Source: Xylogone sp. PMI_703
Taxonomy: Eukaryota > Ascomycota > Leotiomycetes
Length of the DNA: 64,000 nucleotides
NCBI GenBank assembly: GCA_021399445.1
Contig: JAJTUQ010000006.1
Span: forward strand, 3,286,001-3,350,000
Reading direction: 5' to 3'
In this document: piece by piece, positions 34,966 to 46,850 of the stretch
Layout of the letters: each line of letters begins with the position of its first letter
Position numbering within the stretch: the stretch's first letter is position 1
Notes under the pieces: generated by a model
What the model saw: only the letters and a program-made list of their open reading frames with translations
Database searches by the model: none
Told to the model about the DNA's origin: nothing
Made by a program: the position numbers and the translations under genes

Positions 34966-35570
34966 TTAAGAAAATATGCTATTTACCTCGCTTTCCATCT
35001 CGTCTATGGTCCAGTACCCCATCATTTCGATCGGCGATAACTGCTCAACTTCTTCATCCATATGCTGCCACAGGACCTCATGATATCCATCCATACATGC
35101 TTTTATTTCCTGTAAACTAAACTCCTTTTCTCCAGATTCAAAATTATTGAGAAGTGAGCGCATTTTTTCCAGGCCAGCATGCACCTCTTCGTGTTGCAAC
35201 AACAAGTTTGACCCTTCTCTAAAAGCTGGCATTCTTGGAGCGAGGACAGGATAGACAACTCTTTCTTCAGCTCTATGATGACCTTCAAGAGATCTACAAA
35301 AATTCAAACCAAGCTGGATCATCCCCTGGTCGGACATTCGGTATTCTCCTTCGCCAGCGGACGCCGATGCATATAGGCTGTTCCAAGCGCGACGGAAACC
35401 ATTATGCTGATATAAATACTCGTTAGAGAATAAATAATTTCCCAATGACAGATCAGGGTTTTTCATACCACACGATTCATCAGATCAGCCAATTGAGAAT
35501 AAACTGCAAATTCGGCCTCAGACGGAAATTCCCCATCGTCGCCACTAGAGGATTTCTGGTTCGATCGCAT
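34966..35570 (-). CDS. hemerythrin/HHE cation-binding domain protein
   Basis: Two exons (35570-35469 and 35406-34966) with a 62-nt intron (CTAAC branch site) give 180 aa. The HHE pattern is visible: VHNGFRRAWN across the splice, LEGHHRAEERVVYP, LLLQHEEVHAGLEKM and VLWQHMDEEVEQLSP. This supplies His and Glu/Asp ligands from several helices, as in hemerythrin-like di-iron proteins. There is no signal peptide, so it is probably cytosolic. The likely role is binding iron or oxygen/NO-type ligands; no pathway can be named from the neighbours. Confidence 0.9.
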
Positions 35571-36599
35571 TGTTTTAATCCATGATGGAAGGGGCATTGC
35601 TCGTTGTTAGCCCAATTGAATTACTGGACTTCCTGTGTAGAGACAGGATATTTTGAATGATAGAGGTTCATTACGCGTAGTGCACGGGTATTATTTGTCA
35701 CTGGAGCGATGCTGTTAACTAAAACGACACTGTTGCTTAGATATGCTTTGTAATGCGGATGCTCTGCCAAATTGAAATTATTAGACACCTCTTTTCAACA
35801 TTTTACCGGACGACATCAGCATTATTTCTGGGCTATCAAGGTAAATATTCCTTTTTAACTACATCATATCTCAAACTGCTCCGCATATTTGAGATCAAAA
35901 TAATTAGCTTTCTTTTAAATGGTGAATCCTGCAGTTTGATCGGATTTGTCTTAAGCCTAATCAAGCTTCGTTCATAAATTTACATACATTCAAGAGGTTG
36001 GCGTACATAAAAATGAAAGGATAACGCTTATGCCAAGACCTATTCACTCGGATGTTTCCTCATCCGCTTCCGTGGAGTTAAGCCTATTTATTTATCCTGA
36101 TCAATCCATACTTGATCTCTTCGACCTACTTAAACATTCTGCTAGAATTCTTCTTAGGCGAAGTTTGAGAAGTGAAAGGTATTAACATTTATGTCACTGT
36201 ATTATTGATATCAAATAAAAAGATCTCCGTTTAATTACTATATTAACCCTGGCAAAATTCTGACGCACTTCACTGAACCAGATTTTGGTGTGTAGTCATT
36301 ATTAGGTCCTTAACTCCTGGGCATTTGTAAAGCGCTTATCTATTGTTGCTGTCTATGATACCTGTCTTTTTGGTTAATGTACCGTAATCTGCCAGAGCCA
36401 TGTCCTCCTGGAAGATTGCGGGGCAAATCACCTCACAACAAAGCAAGTACAGCTTATGGAGGTATCGAAGTAGTTAGTTGTAAAGGTTCTCCATTGTGAA
36501 TCTGGTTAGATAGATTGACTCCGTGATGGCAAGCGATTTAGCTAGTGCTCATTAAGAACATTGCTTCGATAGTAGATAAAACAAACCGAGTTTATCATA
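35571..36599. other. AT-rich intergenic region
   Basis: This runs from the promoter of the hemerythrin-like gene to the edge of an epoxide-hydrolase relic. No coding signal seen; the short frame at 35753-35977 has no domain. Confidence 0.5.
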
Positions 36600-36962
36600 G
36601 TTTTGTACATGTGCCATGTAGCGCAATGTGAAACCACCAAGGTCGCCTCCCAGAATGGTATATCCAGTGTAGTTCGACTGACTCATGAGATTATTGAACA
36701 CCTGCGTGACTTCGCGTAGGCCAAAGTAGGAATGTGTTGGAGCTGGGGAGAATCCGAACCAGGAGAGACTGGGAGCAACGATGTTGATGTAAACTAGGGA
36801 CTGATGGGGATGGTTCTATCAATGCTCCGGAATCTTAGGCACTTCAAGAAATGATTGAGGGAAGCCGTGGAGACCAAGAAGTAGAATCGTGTCCGGTTGT
36901 GAGGATTGGTGATGATTAAAATGGACAGTAACAGGGCCAGTGTGATTAGGTCCACCGTAACT
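36600..36962 (-). pseudogene. fragment of an epoxide-hydrolase-like alpha/beta-hydrolase
   Basis: Reading the minus strand in one frame gives YGGPNHTGPVTVHF, then ILLLGLHGFPQSFLEV (the oxyanion HG-P block). Two adjacent stops (TGA TAG) follow, and then in the same frame INIVAPSLSWFGFSPAPT and ILGGDLGGFTLRYMAH, the nucleophile-elbow region with Asp in GGDLGG. This order matches epoxide hydrolases. N- and C-terminal parts are missing, so it is a dead fragment about 120 codons long. Confidence 0.75.
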
Positions 36963-37428
36963 CCACTAGACTATACTATAGCTAGGTCGACAGCTATTCA
37001 CAATCATGGTAAATGTTGTACATGATACTCATCAAGGGGGGAATAGCGGGTCTTTCATTCACGCAATTCTAGAGTAGAGGGTCAGCGCGCGTCTAGATCC
37101 GTAGCATAATATTACCGCAGCGGAATGTCCGCAACAAACACGAATTAACTGCATTGAAGCCCATAAATCCAAATAAGCTTTCATTCTCTTGGACAGCTCA
37201 CCTTCTAATCTGTTATACTTGACAAAACATATCTTGCGGCTAAATCACAGATTGCCTAAACACTCTTTAGCACGCTCTTGCTATCTTATTCTTATATAAA
37301 GCGTGGAAGCGGCTTCGTCAAAAATATGATCGAATCTAGGACTTCAATAGCCTCAAGGCCCAACTATAGACTTCCTCCCAAGCAGCTCTATTGAACTTGA
37401 TATTTCGTGGTCCCAAAACCGATAAAAT
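36963..37428. other. intergenic region upstream of the SDR gene
   Basis: This contains the promoter of the reductase gene starting at 37429. Nothing else is recognised. Confidence 0.5.
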
Positions 37429-38583
37429 ATGGCGGATTCCCTCATTCTGGTGCGTCATATTTGCTATAATAAATTACATGCAAGCCCCGATACAGCTTCA
37501 TTCTGACATGGCCTAACTTTCAGGTCACCGGTGCTACCGGTATGATTGGATTTCGCGTCCTGGTTCGCGCTCTTGAGAAAGGACATCGCGTCCGCGTTGC
37601 TGTCCGTAACCAGGATGGCTTTGACAGAATCAAGTCCTTGCCTTCGGTGCAGCCATATATAGGTCGACTTGAACCTGTCATAGTACCAGATATCGCTGTT
37701 ACAGGAGCATATGATAAAGCTGTTAAAGGCGTCGAATATGTTATACATGTGGCCGCACCATTGGCTCAGTCGTATTTTACAGATTTCGACAACGAGGTTA
37801 TCATTCCTTCGGTCAAGGGTACGGTTGGCATGCTTGAGTCAGCCTGCAAAGAAAATAAGATTAGGAGGGTTGTGATTACCGGATCTGTTGCGCACGTTGT
37901 TGCTGGAAGACACATCTTAGCTGAGCCAGGGGATACTGTATATAGTGGTATGTTGAATGTATTGATAGATAAGTAGACAAGTGGCTGATGATAAACGGGT
38001 AGAAAAAAGCGTCGCCCAAACCCCGACTGGACCATATGCAAACGTATTCGAAGCCTACATGGCCAGTAAGGCCCTGGCATATCACGCTAGCCAAAGTTTT
38101 ATGAACGACAAGAAGCCCGCTTTTGATCTTATTACTATTGGACCTGGATTTGTTCTTGGGAGGGATGAAAATATTACAGAGGCTAGTAATATCGGGAAAG
38201 GAAGCAACGGATTGATGATCGGTCAGCTATTTGGTCAAGTAGCTCCTTTTCCACTTCCTTCAGTCACTGCACACGTCGATGACGTAGCAATGCTCCACAT
38301 AGAGAGCCTGAATCCAACTATCGCGGGCAATCAGTTCTTTTTGGCTACATCGGATGGGCCAGAGGGTCCTACCTGGGCAGATGCCATCGAGATAGTCAAG
38401 AAGCGTTATCCTAACCAAGTAGCTCAGGGTACGTTCACTATAGACAAAGGCGCTACTGGCACTCTGCGTATGAAATCAGACTCCAGCTACACGGAGAAAA
38501 CATTTGGCTTCAAATTCCAGTCGTATGAAAACCAGATATCTAGTGTTGTGAATCATTTCTTAGAACTATCGGGGCAGAAATAA
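37429..38583 (+). CDS. extended SDR reductase (dihydroflavonol-4-reductase / ketoreductase-like)
   Basis: Exons are inferred at 37429-37449, 37524-37947 and 37982-38583, giving 348 aa. The NADP-binding loop VTGATGMIG spans the first splice. YVIHVAAPLAQ, VVITGSVAHVV and the catalytic EAYMASKALAYH (YxxxK) follow, with FDLITIGPGFVLGRD after it. This is the layout of fungal aldehyde/ketone reductases in the DFR-like NAD-epimerase family, acting in the cytosol on a carbonyl. The first intron (74 nt) is ordinary. The second must remove in-frame stops, but the only phase-keeping solution seen (37948-37981) is 34 nt. Either this is a very short intron or a small deletion has damaged the gene. Confidence 0.8.
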
Positions 38584-39144
38584 GGTCGCAGATAGTGTAG
38601 TAGGATTAATGAATTTCACACAACAACATCAATATGAAGAAGCATTTAAATACATAAATCTGGAATTCATGATGTGACTCTAAGTTTCATGGTCCCGCAT
38701 ACTATAACATCCAAAATAGCATTTTTTTCTATACAAACTATCTTTGTACGATGCACTGCTTTATGATGTGTATTTTATCGAAATTTACTCTATAAATTTA
38801 ATAAATCATGCCTATAACCAGATATTTCTCCTCGTATTTGACGCGTCCACTTGGACGGCGATGGGCAGCGCTGACCAGTGAGAATTGCTGACGGCTCCGC
38901 TATATTAGTCATCTTACTAGCTTATACTCAATAACGGAAATAATCGATGTCGAATCTGATGTCAGATCAAATATAAAGATATCAGGGAACCAGACAGTTG
39001 TTAATAGTCTTGTTCCGACATCTGAGAATCCCCAAACCACACCCCGCCACCGCCAAGCGCCGTCGGATCGATAGGCATGATATGAATAGCCTATATAATT
39101 ATTTGGAAATCTCATTGTCAACGTGTACTAGACTGTACTGAAAT
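38584..39144. other. AT-rich intergenic region
   Basis: About 560 bases between the reductase stop and the start of the broken Zn2Cys6 gene. No gene seen. Confidence 0.5.
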
Positions 39145-41057
39145 ATGCCCGACGATGAGCATAATCCCTCAGGTTTCGCTTTGTTTGCTTGTCTGACATG
39201 CCAAAGCGGGAAGAGGAAGTGTGATAAGCTACTTCCCAATTGTTCTTTGCATTAGGTATGCAACCAAGTTGATTTCATACACCGCTCCGATACAAATCTC
39301 TGTCGTGCAGGAAAAATTCTCCTTGTGTATATGCTCGGCATCCGCAGCTCAAAAGAAAGTATATGAAACCGTCAAATCGGCGTACGTCAACATCTGAGTC
39401 CCGAAAAAATGATAAGAGCGAAGAAAATATCACGCCTCGAAGTATCACGAGCAAGTATCCAGCAACTGCAGTGCGCTTTCTGGGAAAGGACGTTTACGAT
39501 ACTAACCATCCCTTCATGGCATCCGCATCGTTCACCATGAATGCCGTCCACCGAGACGTGAATTTTATTGGTAACGAAGAAGAAATCCGTTCTTACACAT
39601 TAGAGTACTTCGATCTACCCATAGGTGGTTACCAATCATATCAAGAAAAAGATTCTATGATCATCTTATGGTCCCCTCGTCAGAACGTCAAGTTGACACC
39701 ATTCTACTCCTTTACTCTATGAAGCTTCTCCTTGCATCGCCTGGACAGAATTTTGAGCCTAGGAATGCATTATATTTAGCTACAGAACATCTATATGAAG
39801 AAGCTGAAACTGCTGGTATATTTTCACTTTTGGCACTCCAAGCAAGAGTGCTTCTAGCATACTATGAGATGGGTCACGCTGTATACCCAACTGCATATCT
39901 TAGCGTTGGCTACTGCGCAAGTTATGGCATTTCTCTGGGAATTGATCGAGCTCAGGATATAGATTATGTATCGGGTCTTGAGTTTGAGGAAATTGAGGAG
40001 AAGCGGCGAGTTTGGTGGGCAATTGTCATTCTTGATAGGTACGTCTGTCCCTTCATATTCCGTAACTTGTCGTTTAAAATATTATCTTAAATGATCAGAG
40101 AAACTTACGCAATGCTCATTAAAAATCGGGGCACAGGTATACGCAGCTAGGACATCATGGTCATCGACTTGTGACTGAAGAGCCTAAAATGACGGATTAT
40201 CTACCGATCGACGATGCCGTTTGGGATAAAGAGGTATTTGTTGCGAAACTCAAGAATATCTATCACGAAGCTCACAGCCTTTAGATTCCTCGAGATTATC
40301 AGGCGCCTACATTATCCTCACCGCCAACAATGGAATCCGGAAGGTTTGCAAGGCTATCACAGGGTGCTTATCTCCTTGGACGAGTGTTCCAAAATGTGTT
40401 TGGGACTGTTGCAGATGAATCATTCCTAGAGGAGGAAGCTTGTCAGCTTCGCCGAACACTGCTCGCGCTACTTCGCCTTTCTCATGCGGAGAGCAGTGCT
40501 CGGAGTGTTGAATTTTGCGCTCAAAAGGGGATCTGTTATAGGTACAGTACAGCAGTGGCAATCCGCGGAATATTCATGTAGTTGACCTAGAGCAGTGCAC
40601 TCTTTCTTCTCGAGGAGCATAGGCCGGTTTTACATATAGAACAATCTCATATCTATCCGTCTTACCAAGAGAAACCCATTGGAGAGTTATCCGATCACAT
40701 ACGTCTGGCACTCAATGAAATAATGCAAGTTGTTGAAAATTGGCTACCGCAATATCAACTCCATCTTCCCTTTGTAGCACCTTTCTCCATGGATATGCTT
40801 TATCAAACAGGAATATTCCAGATTAGGATAAAGGCAGCGGGTAAAACAAATAGAGTGAGATACGACTTACAACTATTGAAGGAAGGTTTGAAAGCACTAG
40901 GAGAGAGATGGAAAGGAGCCAGTATGCTATGTCTAATTAACAAACCTTTGTAGTTATTTACCTAAGCCTCCTGGAAGCCTACGAGATAAAGTGTCTCAAG
41001 CGGGATAATAGGGAAGAGAATTCCATCTCGGAGGCAGTAATCACAACCTTTACATAA
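39145..41057 (+). pseudogene. Zn2Cys6 transcription factor gene with two frameshifts
   Basis: A full-length regulator can be followed but not in one frame. The start ATG (39145) leads to CLTCQSGKRKC and PNCS. The frame then shifts by a 2-base loss near 39241-39249, just before the last cluster half (CIRKNSPCVYA across an intron at 39256-39310). A second shift near 39610 separates EEIRSYTLEYF from THRWLPIISRKRFYDHL. After that the middle homology region is good (LLLYSMKLLL, RRVWWAIVILDR, SGRFARLSQGAYLLGRVF, MLYQTGIFQIRIKA), with introns 40039-~40136, one before IPRDYQAP, and one near 40541-40594. The end at 41057 needs a 32-nt intron at 40922-40953. Everything else fits a functional family member, so the decay is recent or the two shifts are assembly errors. 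Confidence 0.75.
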
Positions 41058-41216
41058 ACTTTGTGGCAAAATACAAAAGATAATATATTACGTGTATGAT
41101 CGATCGTATACGCGGTATCAACATAAATTCTATATGATCCAAATTGTATGTAAAATCGAAGGGAAAATGATAGAAATTCTAATGTTTGTTTTCATTCATT
41201 GAATACGACACTACTA

Positions 41217-43284
41217 TCATACTTTGAGAAGGCCTACACGCATATGGCCCTTCCCACCCCTATTAGCACGAAAGTAGTAAGGGACGAACGTCAGCTTCCT
41301 CTCCGGCCCTATCTCAATCCCTTGGGCAGCTGTCCCAGGCTCTACTCCCTCTGCTTTTGATTCCCACTGTTTCACTGACCGTTCCTGACATTTCGAGTGA
41401 AGAGCTATGTATGGTTCCTGATACTCTTCTAGCACACAACGCTCTTCGGTGACTGGAGAGTCCTCCTTGATCATGATATCTTTGAAGTGATTAGTCTCCC
41501 AGGTATTGTCAGCGTCCTCGGCGCAGTAGATTATGGGCCCTCTTGCTAATGTCAAGGTGTTCTGATGTGCATATGAGTGGGGTGAGATCCATCGTGGCTC
41601 AAATCCATGGACATTGAGTGAAAAGCTCATATTTGCCGCCGTATAGTCAGGTTTGAGAATAAGATAGCCGTTCTCAACTGTTGCTCCGCCTGACTGGGGT
41701 TCCAAGGTATAAGCTCCCTTTGCCCAAGAAGGAATCCGAAGTCGAATTGTCGTATTCACAGAATCTGCCCCAGCAATCTGGAAGGAAATTTTGCCGTTCC
41801 ATGGCCAGTCACTTTTCTGCTCAAGAGATATTTCCGTACCCCCGACCTCAAATGCTACCCTTGCAGTAGTATAAAGATGTACATTAATGTATGCCTGCCG
41901 ATCAGCTTCACCAAAATGCCATATATACCCTCCAATTGATCCGAACAAACGAATCAAGTTTGGTGGGCAGCAAGATACCTCAAACCAACCTTGTCTAACG
42001 CTTTTGTCTTGGTCCGAACTTGCTAGCTGGTTTACGTAGGTAAATTCTCGTCCATTCAAACTTATTGCTGTCATGACGTTATTATAGAGACATAGTTCCA
42101 TGATATCAGCATAACGTGAGTTTAGGTCAACAGTGAGAAGACGCTCGGCGAACATCATGATGCCAACTGAAGCACAGGTTTCCGCGTAGCAACCTCCTTC
42201 GTCGGTTGACTGTGGGAGGAAGTAGTTAATACCGAAACCTTCCCACTGCCGCATTGCTCCAATACCCCCAGTGAGATACATCTTCTGATCGACCATGTTA
42301 TTCCACAACCGCTTCAGACTCGTTAACCACCCATCAGCTTTTCCAAGCTGCTGCTTGCCTTCGTGAGATAGTGAAACCATATCCGCGGCTGCGGTTAGTA
42401 AGTACATGCACCGAACAGAGTGTCCCTCAACAGTTGGCTGTTGAAGAATAGGGAGGTGCCACTGTCCATACCAGCGGGAGAAGCTTGTTGGGTCATGATT
42501 TGGTCTCATCCACGGGCTTTCGCCGCGGAGCTTTTCCCTCTCCCAGTCAAAATAGTACATACCCTCTTGACCGCTTGGGTTACCACGTTCCTCTAGAAAG
42601 TACCTTGCAAGATCATATGCGTCTTGGTTTCCTGTTGCCTTATACAGACGTAGGAGGGCCAGCTCTATTTCGGGATGGCCCGGATAACCATGCCGTTGAT
42701 CCTGGCCTTTGCCGAAAGTCTTGCGGATCAGACGCACGTATTTTTCCATAGGTTCGAGCAAGTCATTGTTCTTATAGTACTGGTGATGCGCCAGAGCACC
42801 TTCTATGAGATGCCCGGCGTTATAACTATGATCTCTCAGCTTTCTGTTTTGCTAAAAATAAGAGCACTAAGAGGGCTTACAGTTCATGCATATCCCGCAG
42901 GTTTGTCCACCTCTTGTCAGGCTCCACCACTGTGTAGTGGAGATTCAGGTACCCGTCATCATGCTGCGCTTCTCGGATAGTTGAGACCAAATATTTCACC
43001 GCAGCGTCGATCTCACTATCGTACCTCTCAGAGAGGAAATAACAAGCACCCTCTATCCACTTGCCCAGGTCACTGTCCCAGAAGAGATGAGGTGGAACAG
43101 GCCAGTTACTCTTGTCATCGTAGACGGGATGCCATTTCAGCTTGAAGCAATCGTAGCGGCCAGTCTCTCTCAGTTGACGGAGCTGAGCTTTGATGGTGAC
43201 TCTGGAGATGGTGCTTCGACGAATTGATAATGTTGACGGACCAGTGAAGGTTGTGTGGCCGTACTTGAACTGAGGGTTCGACAT
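41217..43284 (-). CDS. GH127-type glycoside hydrolase (beta-L-arabinofuranosidase family)
   Basis: Two exons (43284-42881 and 42843-41217) give 676 aa. The (alpha/alpha)6 barrel family signature (formerly DUF1680) is clear: FWDSDLGKWIEGACYFL, DGYLNLHYTVVEPDKRW, YNAGHLIEGALAHHQYY, YLTGGIGAMRQWEGFG, YAETCASVGIMMFAERLL and SCCPPNLIRLFGSIGGYIW. The CCPPN pair contains the Cys that acts as nucleophile and zinc ligand in characterised GH127 enzymes, and the Glu of YAETC is the other conserved catalytic-site residue. There is no signal peptide, so it probably acts inside the cell on imported arabinose-containing sugars. The C-terminal half is beta-sandwich-like. The intron inferred is only 37 nt (42844-42880). 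An ACS transporter gene lies upstream on the same strand. Confidence 0.9.
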
Positions 43285-44106
43285 ATTTGCGAATCAATGG
43301 TTTTTTTTTTCTCAGACGAGGACCAATGCAACACTACGAATACCACAGTGCTCTATAGCCAGGGCTACGGAAGCATGTATGAGCCCCAAGTCTATGGGCT
43401 CAAATAGTCACAATGTTACGTATCGGTTCTTTCAGTCTTCTTTCAGTGGCTTGAAAGCAGTATGTGTAAATAATCAAATATACGCTTTACCTAATTGCTT
43501 CCTCCACATCATATTTGCTCTTACATCTTTAATTGCCTACGTCTCCTCAGCCTCGGCATACCTTTTACCGTAACTGACAAGTGGGAGACGTCTTACCATT
43601 GGAGCGCCTGTATCGCCCGCAGTCTACTATCTTAGATGCATCAGCCACGGATCAACCCAAGACTTCCCATGTCATTTTCCACTCCGTCCCATCCCCCTGC
43701 AATCCAAAGGCAACTGCCGATCCTCAGTTTTGACTTATCTCATAGGTTATTTCACAAAGTTAAGACCATCTTTTCCCCACGTGAACATGCTGAGCGCTTC
43801 CCCGCAGTGTTGGGTAAGAATGGGGGTGGTTGCAAAGGCAGCGCTAGTGACGATCCCTAATGTGACATTGAACCCACGTGGCAGCAGGCGGCTTTGAACT
43901 AGGGGTGCACGGCTCATACATGGATCCTGGAGATTAACTCTTCTAGTGTCACTGTGAAGGTGGCTCTTGAGTGGACGCAGAAAAGTCTTGCTCAGTGGGA
44001 AAAGGCAGGAAGCAAAATGCATGTAGCAGAAGGAGTGAATTGAGAATGTCGAGACCAGAATCGTTCATTCTTATACTAGCTAAATATCCTATATAACTCT
44101 AGGATA
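43285..44106. other. intergenic region
   Basis: This contains the GH127 promoter and the 3' flank of the MFS gene. Frames at 43379-43573 and 43636-43860 lack domains. No repeat seen. Confidence 0.5.
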
Positions 44107-46055
44107 TTACAGGGAATACCTGAAAATAGGGCTCTTATCACCCATATCCAGTAACTCCTGCAAAGTATACTGTTGCTCAATCGCAACCGGGTCCATCTCC
44201 TCCCGCTCCTTATTGATGCGTGCATAGCAAATACGCAAGATGACCGTTGTTATAATAGCTACAACAAGAATGGCAAGAGAGAAACCGTACCCTGTCCAGT
44301 AGTGAGGTGCTTCGCGAGCGAGGTAAATGTTGGAGCCAATAATACCACCGAGATTTCCCAGTGAGATAAGGAGAGCCATACCGATGGCCCTCTTGGAGGA
44401 CGGAGCAAGGTTGTTCGCTGATAGAGACCATGATGTCAGTATATATATACTCTCTATATCATCGATACTATGTTTCAAAACCGGAAAACTTACCTATCCA
44501 ACTGATTAAGCAGATAAGTGGTGCGTATAGACCGCTAGCAGCCAAAAATAGAAACCCGTAAGTTAAACCAGGCATCTTTGGATGAGGAATGGCGAGAAGA
44601 GCAATAAAGCCGAGAAGGGAGGCTCCATAGCTGATAATTATAAATGGTGATCGTTGCCTGTATCTACCGGAAAGATATGAGATAAAGATGGTGCAAAACA
44701 TGGCACAGATATAAATCGGTACAGTAAGGAGTTGCTAGATAAATCCAAGTCAGTAGTGTTTTTATATTGTTTCACTGTAACTCATTCGCTCTTACTGCTA
44801 TTCCTGTACTATATCCAAGCTGCTTGATGACGATTGGTGCGGTGTAAGTGAACCTAGACACGTTTATTAGCTTTTCTGCAATTGAGAAATATCGTATGGT
44901 TTTATAATTACCCAATGACAGCTACGCTATTTCCCCAGTAGATGAACAAGGCCATCCAGATCTTCCATTCTTTCAGAGCAGCTATAATGTATCGCTTGCG
45001 CAAGGGATCCTCGTTGGTGACTTTTCCTGTCGATGATCCAGTCTCAATCTGGATTCGATGGATAACGAAATCACGTTCATCCTGCGTGAGGAATTTAGCT
45101 GTAGCGGGTCTATCTGGAAGTAAGAAGTATGCAAAAACTGAGGCAGTAACAGGTAGTAGCCCTTCGAGGATGAAGATCCTGTTCATCGGAGGTCAGCTCA
45201 TTGCTATTGGCAGATGTTTAATACGGCAGAGGATCACCATCTCCAACCCTCAAGCCCCCCAACGCCATCCATCTTCTGGATAGCAAATGCTAAAAGACCT
45301 GAAAATGCTCCTGAAAGGGATGCTGATGCGTAGAATACCGCCATGCGGGTCTGGATCTCATAACGCTTATACCAGATCGTCAAGAGAAATGTTGCTGCGG
45401 GGAAGAAGCCACACTGGGATCTTCTGGTTAGCAGCCTGACAATTTGAGGGCAAAATAAAATTTGCTAACCTCAGAAAGCCCTAGAAAGAATCGCGCAGCA
45501 ACAAGACCTCTAAAGCTTTGGACGATTCCCATAAGCCTGAACAATATCAGCTATACCCGAATACATAAGAGGGAGTGGAGAGCCCGCACGTCATCACAGT
45601 TCCCCAACACAGTAACAAGACTGGGATCCAAATTGATGGTCGAATTGTCTTTAACACCATATTACTAGGAACCTCAAAGATCGCATACGGAATCGAGAAG
45701 ACCGTCAATGCTATATTATACTGCGTACCGGAGAGTTTTAGATCTGTCGATAGGCCAGCAGCGTTTGCGTTACCAACTATTTCGGATGGTTAATAACACA
45801 TCAGAGCACAACACCACGGTGAAAGGACATACTATTTCCTCGATCCAGAAATGAAAACAGATACAGAACCACCAACATCGGGATCAAGCGTATATCAATC
45901 TTACGCATGATCCTCCGTGTCTCAACCTCATCATACTCCCGTACACCTTCGATGATGCCATCACGAAGGCGGTTGACATCCTCGGGCAGGTAATTGGCCT
46001 GCTTTTCGACCAAATCCCCATCATCATGAACTACATGCGGTTTCGGCTCTGACAT
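44107..46055 (-). CDS. MFS transporter, anion:cation symporter (Dal5/allantoate permease-like) family
   Basis: Eight exons are inferred: 46055-45833, 45776-45590, 45536-45470, 45413-45238, 45178-44912, 44853-44796, 44734-44494 and 44417-44107. Introns are 53-76 nt and the product is 509 aa with phase kept at all seven joins. The N-terminus is hydrophilic (EDVNRLRDGIIEGVREYDE). TM1 carries LVVLYLFSFLDRGNIGNA, and then come SGTQYNIALTVFSIPYAIFE, LMGIVQSFRGLVAARFFLG and LEGWRWIFILEGLLPV, the hallmarks of the ACS family. Twelve membrane spans are expected. Members import organic anions such as allantoate, nicotinate, pantothenate or sugar acids. The neighbouring GH127 hints at a sugar-derived substrate, but this is weak. 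Confidence 0.92.
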
Positions 46056-46850
46056 CTTTGCGAGCTGTGGAAAAAAGAAGATTGGTCGTGCCCTCGTATT
46101 ATTGTAATAATGCTCCCAAAGAGAATGTCTCAGTCTTGGAAATCATTTATAGAAGGAGAGATAACAGTGTATATATACAATAGTACAAGCCACAGCTGAG
46201 GTTAAAGATTCCACTCTTGACAGGGCCAGCTGAGTACAATGGGGGATGCAACTTCCCGCTTTTCACCTAACTAGCAATGTAGAATTCAATGCCCTTTTAC
46301 CATCTTTTGTCTTTATCCCACTTATCTTTTCATACAATTGAACCCTATCCCAGCCAAACTATGAAGGACCATCTTAAAAGCAGCGTGTGCCAAGGTGGTC
46401 TGCAGAGCACGGCTGTTATTTACTTTGCACGTACGGCAGTTGATAATAGTTACTACTTTCCGTACCGCATCCTGTGGCCATGCTACGATATGGTAAGGGG
46501 AATACGTACCCCGCAAACTCGGTTGGTGACATCCCGATAGCTTCAGCCTCCTCCTCCAGGACTAGATACTCTAGCTTGCGGGGTGCATTTCCCTACCGTA
46601 CACCGCTAGGCGGAAAGCTGTGTTAATTCAAATGCCGTGAGTGGGTTGAAATGCCGTAATGATTCAGCAGCCTTGGCACCGGTTGACCGTCGGTAAGCCT
46701 CGAAGCCGTTCAACAGCTATTAGAGCGGTTACAGATGTGATGAGACAGGCGCTGGTTTTGTAGTCCTATGGACGTTTAGTTTTAGGCCTATTTTTGGCTG
46801 GTATGAGCTCTTTTGTTCCTTCCACGGAATATCGGATTATCCTCTATACT
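46056..46850. other. intergenic region with a short inverted repeat
   Basis: This spans from the MFS promoter to the 3' end of the broken NLR gene. An imperfect inverted repeat lies at 46489-46601. No gene is seen. Confidence 0.5.
46489..46601. repeat. imperfect inverted repeat, possible small MITE remnant
   Basis: The left arm (46489-46516, ending ACCCCGCAA) and right arm (46576-46601, starting TTGCGGGGT) are reverse complements with a few mismatches and a 2-base gap. About 60 bases lie between them. I see no clean target duplication, so the origin is uncertain. Confidence 0.45.
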
